From contig OX155897.1 of NCBI GenBank assembly GCA_944588485.1, forward strand, positions 52,011,818-52,075,817: a stretch of 64,000 nt of DNA, written 5' to 3'. The notes below the pieces were generated by a model, which was given only the letters and a program-made list of their open reading frames with translations, had not been told where the DNA came from and searched no databases. Positions within the stretch are counted from its first letter, which is position 1. Each line of letters opens with the position of its first letter. Position numbers and translations under genes: made by a program. Shown here one piece after another: positions 21,944-32,300 of this stretch. Source of the DNA: Phosphuga atrata. Lineage: Eukaryota > Arthropoda > Insecta > Coleoptera > Silphidae.

Positions 21944-22732
21944 TTAATGATCTGTGTCTCCGTCTATTCCTCTCAGGCTTCTTACGTCTATAATATTGTT
22001 GCCATGACGGGCATCTACAATGATGTGGTCAATTTGGTTGCGTGTAATATGGTCGTTTGAGACCCAGGTTTGCTTATGGATGTCTTTATGCGGAAACATG
22101 GTTGACTTTATTAGCATATTATTAGCTGCTGCAGTTTCTGTGAGTCTTAAGCCATTGTCGTTGGATATATTGTGTAGGCTGTGTTTACCTATTGTGGGGT
22201 ATAGGCTGGGCTCTTTGCCTATATTAGCATTAAAGTCCCCGCAGAGTATGCGCATATCCTGTTTGGGCATCGTATATATCTCTCTTTCTAGGGCATCGTA
22301 GAAGTCATCCTTGATATCTTCATCCTTCTCTTCCGTTGGTGCATGCGCTGTGATAATCGAAATGTTGTTTCGCTCTCCCTTCATTCGTATGTAGCATATC
22401 CTTTCATTTATAGGTTTAAAATTTAGTATATTCTGTACTAGGTTGTCTCTAATCACAAAGCCCGTTCCAAATTCATGTCTTCCGTTTTTGTTACCGCTGA
22501 AGAAGATGGTGGATTTACTTATTTTTATATTTCCATCGTCTGGCCATCTTATTTCTTGGACGGCTGTTATATCCATTCCTATGTTTTCCAGTTGTTCCAC
22601 AGCATTTATAGCAGCTCCAGGTCTGTACCAACTCTGGACATTCCAAGTTCCAATATTCATGGTCCTTTTACATTGCATTTGTCGTTTTTTGTGTTTGTCT
22701 GTCCGGTTCCGAGGCAAAGTTGCAGTTTTCAT
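21944..22732 (-). pseudogene. RTE polyprotein part 1: EEP-type endonuclease
   Basis: This domain nicks the target DNA. It starts at the ATG at 22732 and has the exonuclease-endonuclease-phosphatase order: MNIGTWNVQSW (Asn), AVQEIRWPD (Glu), ITAHAPTEE, LCGDFNANIG (Asp, Asn), and the end GIDGDTDH (Asp-His). Homologues are often misannotated in arthropod genomes as craniofacial development protein 2-like. The frame stops at TAA (21944-21946), just after the Asp-His motif. Coding similarity continues in the same frame to the RT part, so this is one point lesion in an otherwise intact polyprotein of about 960 residues. Confidence 0.93.
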
Positions 22733-22876
22733 AACTAGTTTCTTTTTTCCGAGGGTGGGTAGTTAACCCTCCGCTCAACCCTCCTCTTTTATCCGGGCTT
22801 GGGACCGGCTGCAGTAAGGTGATTTCAGAGCTGCATTATTTGCCAATTTTCAATGTGTCATCCCAATTATGACATC

Positions 22877-23062
22877 CCAAGGGGCAAACATCGTAATCGA
22901 CCGGGTAGATTTAATCCATTCCAACGTCTGCCAAATCCTAATTAGGATCCCGATTAGGAATCCCGTCTTCCTCACAGATGATAAAAAAGGTGTATATATA
23001 AACATGTAACATCTTTGTATTGTACATAATCTTCTGAAGAAGGCCTAAGAAACCGAAATTGT
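22877..23062. repeat. Fold-back element, right arm
   Basis: The inverse of 19516-19716, with the RTE lying between the arms. The outer end reads AGAAGGCCTAAGAAACCGAAAT. Confidence 0.8.
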
Positions 23063-23978
23063 AACTAATAAAAACGCACTAATAAAGACGCATAGTGGCG
23101 GGAGCACTATTTTACCTCTATATATAATTGTCAAAACAAAAGTCAAAATTCATTAAACATTAATACCACATTCTTGCACAGAATATAATTTTATTATGCT
23201 TTCTCAACTTTAGACTATTTCTTAAAACCAATTTTAAATATTTATTACAATTTCAGTACGCATGCGTAACTCTTATGAGAAAACAAATTTGACTCTTTTG
23301 TTACCACTGTTGCAAAGGTTTATTGCGTATGCCCAAGTTTAATTTCTGAAATTGCCATTTCCTTGACTTTCCCCAATTTACAAAATTTGCAAGGAATACT
23401 TTTTGTAGACACTGATGATGTTCTACATATCGTTCGTTTGGTTGAACAGCGTTTTAACTCAAAATTTACGAAAAATACAGTACTACTAAAAATCATGCGA
23501 TCTTTCTATCGAACGTGGTTGTATAACGACAGATTGGCGGGGTTGCGGGGTAGTATCTTCGTCTTTTTCGCACTTTTTTGAACGTCCGTTTAAACAGCAC
23601 TGTCGTATTCAATCTTACTTGCGGAGTTGGGGTGAAAGAACGTCGTTCGTTTGTGATAGACAGTTTTAACCTTGAAAAAAACGCTGTATTCATTAAAAGG
23701 AGAGTTCTGTTTGAACACTAATATTTTGTGAAATAGAGTAATAATTTTAGTTAATACCTTCTTTACGAAAAGTTGTTGCATTTGGTTAGTAAAGGGTGTT
23801 TCTAGTTTAAAGAACTAATTTGAGATACTACCATGTTCACAAAAGTTTTTTTTTAAATTTAGTGCAATTCTTTCTCGATGAAAAAGTAATAATCGTAAAT
23901 AATATTTTGTAAATTTAAAAAAAAAAATGATTTTCAGCGTTTGTTTTGGCTATGATTCTTTATTGTTTAGAAAAAAAT

Positions 23979-23984
<6 letters not shown>
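23063..23984. other. Interval with nothing recognised
   Basis: No coding motif, inverted repeat or repeat-family similarity is visible. Short open frames on either strand look random. Confidence 0.5.

Positions 23985-24059
<75 letters not shown>
23985..24059. repeat. (TA)n microsatellite, about 75 bp
   Basis: A pure TA array in AT-rich DNA, with no flanking duplication. Confidence 0.97.
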
Positions 24060-24062
<3 letters not shown>

Positions 24063-24289
24063 TATTAAAACTAAAATGTGTTATATTCAACATAATTTGT
24101 GGTGTTTTTTTGAATTAATTATGGAAAGAACTCTTTTCTTTTAAACTACTTAAAAGTTTTCATTTTACAGAATGATTTTGCAAAGACTTACCTTATTTTT
24201 TACCTTATTTACATTTACCTTACCTAACTTACCTTAGATTATATACATAAGTATATAATCTGAAATGCTGTTAAACCACCTGATCCAAG

Positions 24290-26093
24290 AGAGGGAGAAT
24301 CCATATTAGTTTCTCATAATGGGACCTTCGATATGTCTACTCAAGGTATTATGCAATAATACATTATGCATTAACTATAAAGTTAATAAAACTGCACTAA
24401 TAAAGAATGATCAGAATTTTAGAAATGTGATAACAGAAGATTTGAGGGATAAGCATGGAAATCACCTTAAAATTCCAGAAACAATAAAATTAGAAATATG
24501 TAATCATATTAAATCTATACCTACTATAGAAAGTCATTACTCTCCTAGTACTACATAAAAAAGTTATATTGAAGACGGAAGATCGTTGGCTGAATATCAT
24601 CGTGATTATGTAAATGATTGCAAAACCCTTAATAAACCCTTTGAAAACTATTTAGCCTATTACAGTATTTTTAACAATGAATTTAATATTGGCTTGCACT
24701 CACAAAAAAAAAAAAAATGTAGGTATATATAGGTGATGCAAAAGAAAATTTACGTGATGAATATGACAACCATCATGTTGAAAAAGAACTTTCAGGCGCG
24801 AAAAGTATGCAGACAAAAACGAACAGGGTAACGTAATTGTGGCAGTATACGATTTGCAAGTCGTCCCCGAGGTTACGTATCATGCCTTGTCCCCAAGGTG
24901 ACGTATCTACCTTCTTCTACTTATCTTAATTAAACGTTTTGAATTTACAATCTAAAAACTAAGCAAGTAGAATGTTACGCATGGCATGAAAGCGATCATC
25001 AAAGCGGTGTGAATGAAATTGCAACTTGTGTCTGGAAGTACCTAGAAAAACTAGCTAGCAATGCATCAGAACCGTTCCACGTTGTAATTTATAGTGATAA
25101 TTGCTGTGGACAACAAAAAAATAAATTTATATTACATACTTATCTGTATGCTTTGTCAAAATTTCCTGTAATATTATCATTAACTCACAAATTTTTAATA
25201 AAAGGACATAGTGTTGCGAACTGGTAATTTGGTATGGTGCTGCTCCAGGATCAGGACAATGGATGAATTAATTACACGCAAATATGTCCTTTATATGTAA
25301 TTAAATACTACTTATCTACTAATATCTTACAATATGTACAACTAATCGCTAACTTATTACAATAATTACTAACTAACTTGAAAATAATAAATAATAAACA
25401 ATACACTTAATTCTACGAAACTTATGGTCGAAACCCGGAATTTACTTCAACGAAAATATGGAGGTTCGTCTTCAAAACTCAAATTACTCTCTTGCTAGCT
25501 CAATTCTGACTGCCCATTTTTAACTTCCCCTCTACCTCATCACCTCGGTCTTGGTGTGAGTCCTCCCCTAATCTTTATGGAAAATTTCCAAAACTCATAA
25601 AACAAAATCCTCTCGGCGTCTCGGCACGATCCCTAAGTTCGAGCGTCTGCCCGCATGATTTAGATAAAGCAGACTAATGGTCCTAAATAAACAAAAACTA
25701 ATCGGGTGTCCACTTAGTTTTCTTTGCCGACTCGTGAGAAACTGAAATTCTTTGAAACCAAAATCGCGAGATCACAACAATAGTCAAATTGAGGGAGGTA
25801 CGGCCCACTCTCTTATTGAAAGAAAAATAAAGGCATCACTTAAATCTGGTCCAATTTATTCACCAGAACAATATTATTCTTTAAAACGTACTGCCAAAGT
25901 AACTGGCCAGCCCTTTGTTTTGAACGAATTGGCATTTAATTGTTTTTTTTTTGATATTACAGCCATGTCTAACAAGTTATATAAGATATTACCACTGAAA
26001 AATACCGACAATGAGCCTGTTAAAATAACAGAAATGAAGGTCACTAAAGTGTCAGCAGAAAACAGACTCATTTTTTTATACATCTTACTCTGA
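24290..26093 (+). pseudogene. SDNC-GQ transposon-like family, second copy, split by a solo LTR
   Basis: This is a longer copy of the family at 1.84-4.06 kb, unknown to me by formal name. In order: VLCNNTLCINYKVNK (from 24346), KSIPTIESHYS (about 24513), an FNIGLHSQKKKK-like region near 24680, YDLQVVPEV (24848), CYAWHESDHQSGVNEIATCV (24972-25031), and the core SDNCCGQQKNK (about 25095-25127). KGHS (25202-25213) is followed after the LTR by QIEGGTAHSLIE. The conserved Asp residues and the GHS...IE motif suggest an RNase H-fold nuclease or transposase. Frame breaks and stops occur near 24556, 24700-24830 and 24930. A duplicated GTCCCC-GAGG/AAGG-T-ACGTAT segment lies at 24867-24906. Confidence 0.6.
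25212..25779 (-). repeat. Solo LTR of Gypsy family G1
   Basis: 568 bp, the same length and sequence type as the LTRs of G1 copy 2, in the minus orientation (plus strand reads TGTTGCGAACTGG to GATCACAACA). A 4-bp target duplication ATAG flanks it (25208-25211 and 25780-25783). Deleting the LTR and one ATAG restores the reading frame of the interrupted protein. It arose by recombination between two LTRs of a full element. Confidence 0.96.
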
Positions 26094-26979
26094 TACTGAT
26101 TTCAATGAGGTAAAATTGTTTTATTGCATTATAATTGCAGTATTGCTCTTGAACAACTTTATAGTGAGGAAATTAAAATATCGGAACAAAAAAAGAACGG
26201 ATAAATTTAATTTAAAAAATCTAAATCCACACTATTATAGAGGCTTTTATGAAAACCTTTAATTGTTTTTTTTTAATATAAAACCTGGTTGACTTCGACT
26301 TTATTGTTTTGAAACTGTACTTGTGATAGTTACCTATCTTTCAATTTTATTTAGAAGTACTCCTTATGTTTTTTTTAAGTCTAATCTTCTCTGTAGTATA
26401 AGATTTTGTGATGATTAACTTGGATTTCATTATGATTATTTTTATTCTGGTTCTTTTAATCCTAGTTGAATACCTGCGATTAGTAAAGTAAGTGAAATTG
26501 TTGTAATGTTGCCATCTTAATTATAAATAATGTTTATTATAAGTAACCATACAAAAACTGTTATAAATTATTATAAAGCCAACGGTGGCCGTCGTGCTCA
26601 AGTGTAGCTAGTGATTTAAATTAGTTTAAAATAATAAGCAAAGCTAAAAACAGATGTTAAAACAATTTTTCATCTGATAAAAAATGAAAATTCTGTTTTT
26701 ATTTTGTATTATTATAAAACTTATTCTTAATATTTGTGGAACATGGTAGTATAATGAATGCTCCTTAAACATAACTAAATGAATTAACAAATCATGAACA
26801 AATAGGATGGCATAGCAAAATAAACCTTATGTTAAAATAACGTCTTAAAAAAATAATCGAAAGGTCGAACACAGACCCGAAAAAAATGCATTTTTAAGAA
26901 AATATAATTTTCTAGTTACTACTCTAGTTTATAAGTATTTTTTGGCTTGGATTTTTTGCGTACAATGAATAGATGTTTT
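26094..26979. other. AT-rich interval, nothing recognised
   Basis: No coding similarity or repeat boundary is seen; A/T homopolymers are common. Confidence 0.5.
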
Positions 26980-27285
26980 TTTACAAATAATATCTGGAAA
27001 AATACAAAATTCGGTTTATTCATACAAAAAGAGATTACTTCATCCAAAAAAAGGTTGCTTCGTCCAAAATAAAATATAAACACCCAACAATCGATTTATT
27101 CTTACAAATAATAATGGTTTAGTACAATAATTGATAGAATTGTTCAAAATAAAACAAATTTACCCAAAAAAGGTTTAAGTGTACAAAAAAGGTTGATCCA
27201 TCCAAAATTAGATTGCTCTTTACAAACAATTTTTTTTATACAAAATACAATTATTTCTTCCAATAAACGAATAAAATTTCCAAAA
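26980..27285 (+). repeat. Array of degenerate 20-bp units (left, forward)
   Basis: From 27010 the sequence divides into 14 successive units, each ending in a C-AAAA-type block: eight of 20 bp, four of 19 bp and two of 20 bp. Examples are TTCGGTTTATTCATACAAAA, AGAGATTACTTCATCCAAAA and AAAGGTTGCTTCGTCCAAAA. Units are only loosely alike in their first 12 bases, but the CAAAA phase is kept throughout. An inverted counterpart lies at about 28395-28650. Confidence 0.75.
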
Positions 27286-27794
27286 AAGCCTATCATTGGG
27301 TTAAATCATCACCAACCGTTGTGAAAGAAGAATTGAATGGTCAATCAATTTTTTACATCGGTCCAAACAGTCAAAAGATATCAGAAATCAATATTTCAGA
27401 GTACAAAACAAAGAAAATCTGAAAAACTGAAATGGTTTTGAAGAGTACAAATCATATCAAATGAAAAATAATTTCAATGTGGAAAGTGACTCTGAATATT
27501 AATAAATGGGAAGAAGCTTTCTGTTCATATATGCGGTTTATGAAGAATTACATATGTAAGTACAATATTGGAATCGGAATTCTCTTGAAACTGTACAAAG
27601 TTCCATTGACACTTAAATAAATTCCATTGGGACAGAAGCGAAAACGTGGACGACTTTCAAAAACTAAGTCAGTATTAGTTCGTCAATGAAGTTAAAATAT
27701 AAAATATTTAAAAAATTAACCAACACATAATAAATTACACATATTATATATTTAATAAAATTATTTAAGAAGTAGTTTTTAGGAATTAATATTG
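27286..27794. other. Spacer between array and RLE fragment
   Basis: AT-rich sequence without recognisable coding or structural features. Confidence 0.4.
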
Positions 27795-28230
27795 TTATAT
27801 ACTCGCATTGGCCACCGTCTCGCTTCTTCTCATCAACCTCTCAACTGCTGCTTCGGGTGTTTCGCCCTCGCCAGGTCCATCAAGTATGCCCCTACGTGTT
27901 TCAAACGCTACACACTCAAGTGTCTTCTTCAGCACTCTAGTTTGGATGTAAGCTTCGATGTTTGGTGTTATTCCAATACACTGGTTATATTTGATGTGGC
28001 TTTTTGTAACCACCCTGTCCCAAGTCATCACATACGGGATAATCTTGGTTTTACACTTATATTTGTGATATTGCACTCGCTAGCATGTCGTACTTATGCA
28101 GTTTCGTTGTCTCAACAGTTTGCAGCTGATCCTGGCTTGTTATTCAAATTTCAATGATAATAGCTTCATTTCGTTTCTTATCAATCACTACAAAATCTGG
28201 ACGGTCATGTGCTACTCTTATTACAGATTA
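27795..28230 (-). pseudogene. C-terminal endonuclease fragment of an R2-like LINE
   Basis: The minus strand reads HDRPDFVVIDKKRNEAIIIEI (given here as a PD...E-I pattern), which fits the restriction-like endonuclease at the C-terminus of R2-type retrotransposons. A stop and then a frame change follow. The next frame has IIPYVMTWDRVVTKSH and YIQTRVLKKTLECVAFETRR, a pattern at the end of such ORFs, and then a short low-similarity tail. No RT domain, 3' end or target duplication is seen. It may be a captured fragment, since it lies between the two inverted arrays. Confidence 0.6.
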
Positions 28231-28394
28231 TATAGCATATAATATAAAATAAAACATAATATATTACATACAATACATTATAGATAATAGTTATTTGATT
28301 CTAGTTCAAATTTTATATCAAGCAATTTGTTTTTGTGTAAAGAGCAATGAAGGATGGATGGATGAAACAACCTTTTTATGTACACGTAAACCTT

Positions 28395-28650
28395 TTTTGG
28401 GTGAATTGATTTTATGTCGAACGATTATTGTAAGGAAAAATCATAGTTTGTACGAAAAAAACAATTCTTGGATGATTACATTTTATTTTGGATGAATAAA
28501 CCTTTTTTTGGATGAAGTAATTTATTTTGTATGAAGTAACCGAATTTTGGATTAACTAATTCATTTTGTATTTATCCAGCCATTTTTTGTAGAACTTCAT
28601 CTATTTATTGTATATTGAGTTTTGTATACTTCTAATCGAATATTGGATGA
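28395..28650 (-). repeat. Array of degenerate 20-bp units (right, inverted)
   Basis: Successive 19-20-bp units beginning TTTTGGATGAATAAACCTTT, TTTTGGATGAAGTAATTTA and TTTTGTATGAAGTAACCGAA are the inverse of those at 27010-27285. A less regular part reaches left to about 28340. Confidence 0.7.
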
Positions 28651-28660
28651 ATAAATTTTA

Positions 28661-29750
28661 AGCTGTATTTTTTGTGTAAAAAGGTACTATTATGTTCTTT
28701 CCTGCAGAATTTCTATTTTTTCTCAGTAATAGCAAAATTGACAAAATCCTGAAGTGAACAAAAACGTTATCAATAAAGTTAGTTTAAGAGATATATAGGT
28801 GAGGTTAACTAATTATTTACAGAAATGAAAATATATTGATTTGAAAACTTCAAATCGCTCTCCTAAAAAATAGGCTTTTTTGAGTTAATATCCTGTATGG
28901 AGATCCCGTATATCATAATTTTCTATTTTGAGGCGTTGACGAGATAATTGCAAAAAATCCTCAAAGCAAAAAATTATTACCCACACCGCCTCCATTTGAG
29001 GCGGAACGTTAAAATTTAGCCAGGGGTACTTCATGTGGCCACCTGCATTCAGTAAAAGTTTAATTGAACTCCTTGAAGGGTTACTACATACTTTGTGAAT
29101 TTTTGAATATTTTGAAATTTTCGTATTCGGTATTGGTTACAATTCATGATTGACATGTCTGGATCTGTAAAAAAATTATTTTAATAAGTTTCACACTACG
29201 TGGAAGAATAAAATTTTACAAATATGTAGAGAAAAGATCATTCTATCAAGTCCTCTTATGAATTCTGCAAAATATATTATCTGGCGGCGACCGCCGCCCC
29301 TCAAACTCTAAGCGGCACACAAAGTAAGCACTTCTTTAAATATAGTCACTTTGATTCCAGACAGTTAGTGACATTGTATGAATAAATTCATGTAAAAACT
29401 GATTTTGTTGTTTTAATGAAAAATATTTGTGTACATCAGTAATACTCCATTTTGAATTTCTCTTATTTGCACACATACACAACTTAGGTGGCGCCACAAG
29501 AGTCGCACATCCTTCAAATCTGCTTGAACCACATTCTCATGATAAATCATGTGACAGACACTTCAAGATTATTATTATTTGTTTGTTACTATTATGTATA
29601 TTGTTGTTACTATATATTGTTGTTACTATTACAAGTATTCCATCTAAAACAATCGTTTCACCCTCATCCACTTTTCCACCCTATTCAACTATTCCATCCA
29701 GAACAACTCTTCCGTCCAAAGGAATACGATGCGCATGCACTAGAAAATTT
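28661..29750. other. Interval with nothing recognised
   Basis: About 1.1 kb without motif or repeat boundary. A short GC-rich GGCGGCGACCGCCGCC palindrome stands out at 29283-29298. Confidence 0.5.
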
Positions 29751-30069
29751 AAAAATAATAATTATACAGCGACAGAAAAAAAAAGAATGAAGGAGAAATA
29801 AATCTAATCTCAGGTAACTGCCAAGTCGTTGATGAAATACCGGTAGTGCAATGACTTTCTTTTTTTTTAAGTATCGACTGTGAATCAACCGAGACAAAAT
29901 TGAAAAGTTGAGCACGCATATTCGAGGACAGAGCTCGAATGGCTGACCACTCCTGATCACGACGTGACGTTTTCTAAGCAGACATACGTGAAATTTCACA
30001 GCTGTCTACTGTCATTCAACCGAGAAAAACTTGAAAAGTTAAGCACGCATGTTCGAGGACAGCGTTTGA

Positions 30070-30071
<2 letters not shown>
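29751..30071 (+). repeat. 5S-rRNA-like SINE, copy C, 3'-truncated
   Basis: Head AATAATAATTATACAGCGACAG, a first complete module, and a second module that stops at GACAGCGTTTGAAT, where the (AT)n array starts. The A-like box of the second module reads AAGTTAAGCACGC, the closest of all copies to 5S rRNA. Confidence 0.75.

Positions 30072-30136
<65 letters not shown>
30072..30136. repeat. (AT)n microsatellite, about 65 bp
   Basis: Lies exactly between the broken SINE and the Penelope-like 3' end. Confidence 0.97.
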
Positions 30137-30141
<5 letters not shown>

Positions 30142-30600
30142 ATTTGAGGTTTTCGCGGATAGATACCTGTGTTGTATTGTTCTCTCGGGGATTCCGCGTT
30201 GATGCTGAGGGTTGGCTCTAAAAAGAACCGGATTCTCGACGTTTCGGCGAACTATCATTCGCCATTCTCAAGAGATATATGCGTCCGTGCGGGTCAACCG
30301 TTAGACGCATACTGAGAGCTCGTTCGTGCGATGCGACTACTTATAGCTGTCTGGCTTCGGGTCATGCGCGTTGTGTGCGGTGCTTCGGTTCGGTTGTTTG
30401 TCTGTCTTGTTGGTCGTACATGAGTCTGGGGTGCCTGGGATTGCATTTTGAGGGTGGATATGATCGGTCGCCATGCAGGGGGCAGTCTCAAGGAATCGTC
30501 TCTCGTGTTCATGCAGTAGTCTCGTTTTTCTATCTCTGTGGCTTCTCTCTATACTCGTGACATTTCGTGGCTAATCTGTGCAACAGTCCTTGAATTTCTA
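30137..30600 (-). mobile_element. Penelope-like element, 3' end
   Basis: The minus strand carries the last part of a Penelope-type ORF: REATEIEKRDYCMNTRDD followed by SLRLPPAWRPII (30600 down to about 30440). This matches the region after the GIY-YIG nuclease in that group. The trailer includes GCCGAAACGTCGAGAATCCG, an element often seen near the ends of Penelope copies. The RT and GIY-YIG domains are absent. The right side is cut by the palindrome at 30607. Confidence 0.65.
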
Positions 30601-30606
30601 GGTTAA

Positions 30607-30875
30607 ATAGTGTCAGGGGCCGAAGGCCTGCAGTCTTACAAAAAAAAAAAAAAACTAAAAAGCGACTAAAAACTGAATGTTAACTTAACTATTGCTAGAT
30701 TATCCCGGTACGTCCGATTCAATGGAATTGTGTGCCAAAGCTTCTACGCTTTGGTACACAATTCCATTGAATCGGACGTACCGGGATAATCTAGCAATAG
30801 TTAAGTTAACATCCAGTTTTTAGTCGCTTTTTAGTTTTTTTTGTAAGACTGCAGGCCTTCAGCCCCTGACACTAT
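30607..30875. repeat. Near-perfect 269-bp palindrome (fold-back element)
   Basis: The sequence from ATAGTGTCAGGGGC to GCCCCTGACACTAT is an inverted repeat with arms of about 130 bp. The loop is only a few bases, near GCTTCTACGC (30738-30750). Mismatches are few: mainly the length of the A/T run (14 A against 8 T), CTGAATG against CATCCAG, and GTGTGCC against GGTACAC. No coding frame is present. As RNA it would form a long hairpin. Confidence 0.93.
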
Positions 30876-31100
30876 AGGTCTTGACCGTTTCATAGTCGCT
30901 TGCTTTGACGCAGCGAAACGGCTCACATAGAGTATCTTGAACTCATGTGCTAAAAGTGACTGAAGATTGTCCGTACTATTGTTAGACGTCATTAGATCGT
31001 GCTCTTTGTCTTTTAGATATTAATCCTTCAGTTATTTTATGTATGACCTACATCTTGTGCACTGACACATTAAATCGTAAATTCTTTCTACAATATATTG

Positions 31101-31101
<1 letters not shown>

Positions 31102-31165
<64 letters not shown>

Positions 31166-31174
31166 TATATATAT
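31102..31174. repeat. (TA)n microsatellite
   Basis: A TA array with one interruption (TACTATAT) near its right end. Confidence 0.97.
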
Positions 31175-31644
31175 TGCGTGTAGTGTCGGAAACAAATGTC
31201 CAACGAGTTCACTGATGAATGGAATGAAAACATACCGTAGTGCTATACCGTAGTGTGAATCGTAAGCAGTGCGCTTGCGCCGCTGTCATGTTAAATGCGG
31301 TAAATTTAAACAGGAAATGTATGCATGAACTTTAACGTCAGGTGTATGTCTGTTAAAAGTCCAATTGTAGGTATGTACCTGTCACCTACACCGCATTCCG
31401 ATTTTTCCCTACACCTATGTGAAAAACTATGAAATGGACAGTGAAAAGTAATAAATCAATGACTGAGACAATAAAACCAAAATAATTTTGAAACTAGAAA
31501 CAACTTTATTTACAACAAAAAATGCAGGAACTTATTGTCCCTTAAACAAAACTAACTTAATATATTTCTGACGAATATACTCATCTTTTCCACACATTTT
31601 GCTGGCTTCATGGAAAAAGCGGACATTTAAATATAAATTTATTA

Positions 31645-31854
31645 TTAATTTGCACAGTTTGCCCTGTGATTGTCGAGGATACCTTGCAACATCACATGGT
31701 TGTTCATTTCGGGGGTGTCGAAAGGAACTCCTAATTTGTTAAAAAATTCATTAATGATGATGGGTTTAATATTTTTGGCGGTTAAACGATGGGAGTTTTG
31801 TCCAACATTTTTTTCCGACAATTAACAAATAGCGGACACATCTTTTGATGGTGA
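31645..31854 (-). pseudogene. P transposase extreme C-terminus
   Basis: This is the continuation of the P transposase beyond the Gypsy insertion. The reading frame continues SPSKDVSAIC, the expected PS-DV pattern of the family, once the Gypsy element and one copy of the 4-bp duplication are ignored. A stop follows soon (near 31822), and similarity continues to VPFDTPEMNNHVMLQGIL before a final stop at 31645. AATAAA-like signals lie further downstream. Confidence 0.7.
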
Positions 31855-32127
31855 TGTGGCGAGCAAGTCTCGATACGTAGAACCGAGCACGCACGGCCGG
31901 CAGACCCGAATATGCCCGGCGGCAGAGTCTCAGTCTTTGACGCGCCGCTCAAGAGCACACATCGAATTCAAGACGCAATCAGCCGACAATCTAACATTAC
32001 TTGAATTACTCTACGATATTCATATATAAGTTATTAAATGTAAGTTGTTAATAAAATACTATTTGATATAATATAATACAATCGTCTTTAAGTTAATTTA
32101 ATATATCCTTGCACTTAACACGCCAAA
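31855..32127 (+). repeat. 5' LTR, CsRn1-like Gypsy
   Basis: 273 bp from TGTGGCGAGCAAGTC to ACACGCCAAA. The end does not read CA if the GTGA duplication is placed as above; the boundary may be off by 2-3 bases. Confidence 0.9.
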
Positions 32128-32128
32128 G

Positions 32129-32145
32129 TGGTGACCCCGACGTGA
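32129..32145 (+). other. Primer-binding site, tRNA-Trp
   Basis: TGGTGACCCCGACGTGA follows the LTR by one base. It is the tRNA-Trp primer site known for the CsRn1 clade. Confidence 0.9.
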
Positions 32146-32300
32146 TTTCAAAACAATGTAATAGTGCGTGTTAAATACTTTTAAAGTGCACCCAAAAGGG
32201 TATAAACAGTTCGGCACGCAAGTCTAAAGAGTATGAAAGCGCGGTAGAAGTACGTTAAAAATTTGTTTCGAGTTCGCGATTTGTGCACCGTAACAGAGAC

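Larger units (their letters stand above)
19728..22865 (-). mobile_element. RTE-type non-LTR retrotransposon
   Basis: A 3138-bp minus-strand element that is complete or nearly so. It has an 11-bp target duplication ATTATGACATC (19717-19727 and 22866-22876). Its 3' end is a short (GAT)n tail (read as ATC repeats at 19728-19743), which is typical of RTE elements rather than poly-A. It encodes one EEP endonuclease-RT polyprotein, broken once. It landed between the two arms of a fold-back repeat. Confidence 0.93.

Noticed and set aside
20208..22766. Several plus-strand open frames at 19.8-22.8 kb
   Set aside because: They are antisense shadows of the RTE polyprotein, whose minus-strand frame has all the domain motifs.
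27010..27285. CRISPR-like array
   Set aside because: Units of 20 bp are degenerate along their whole length, with no constant repeat alternating with spacers, in a eukaryotic repeat context.
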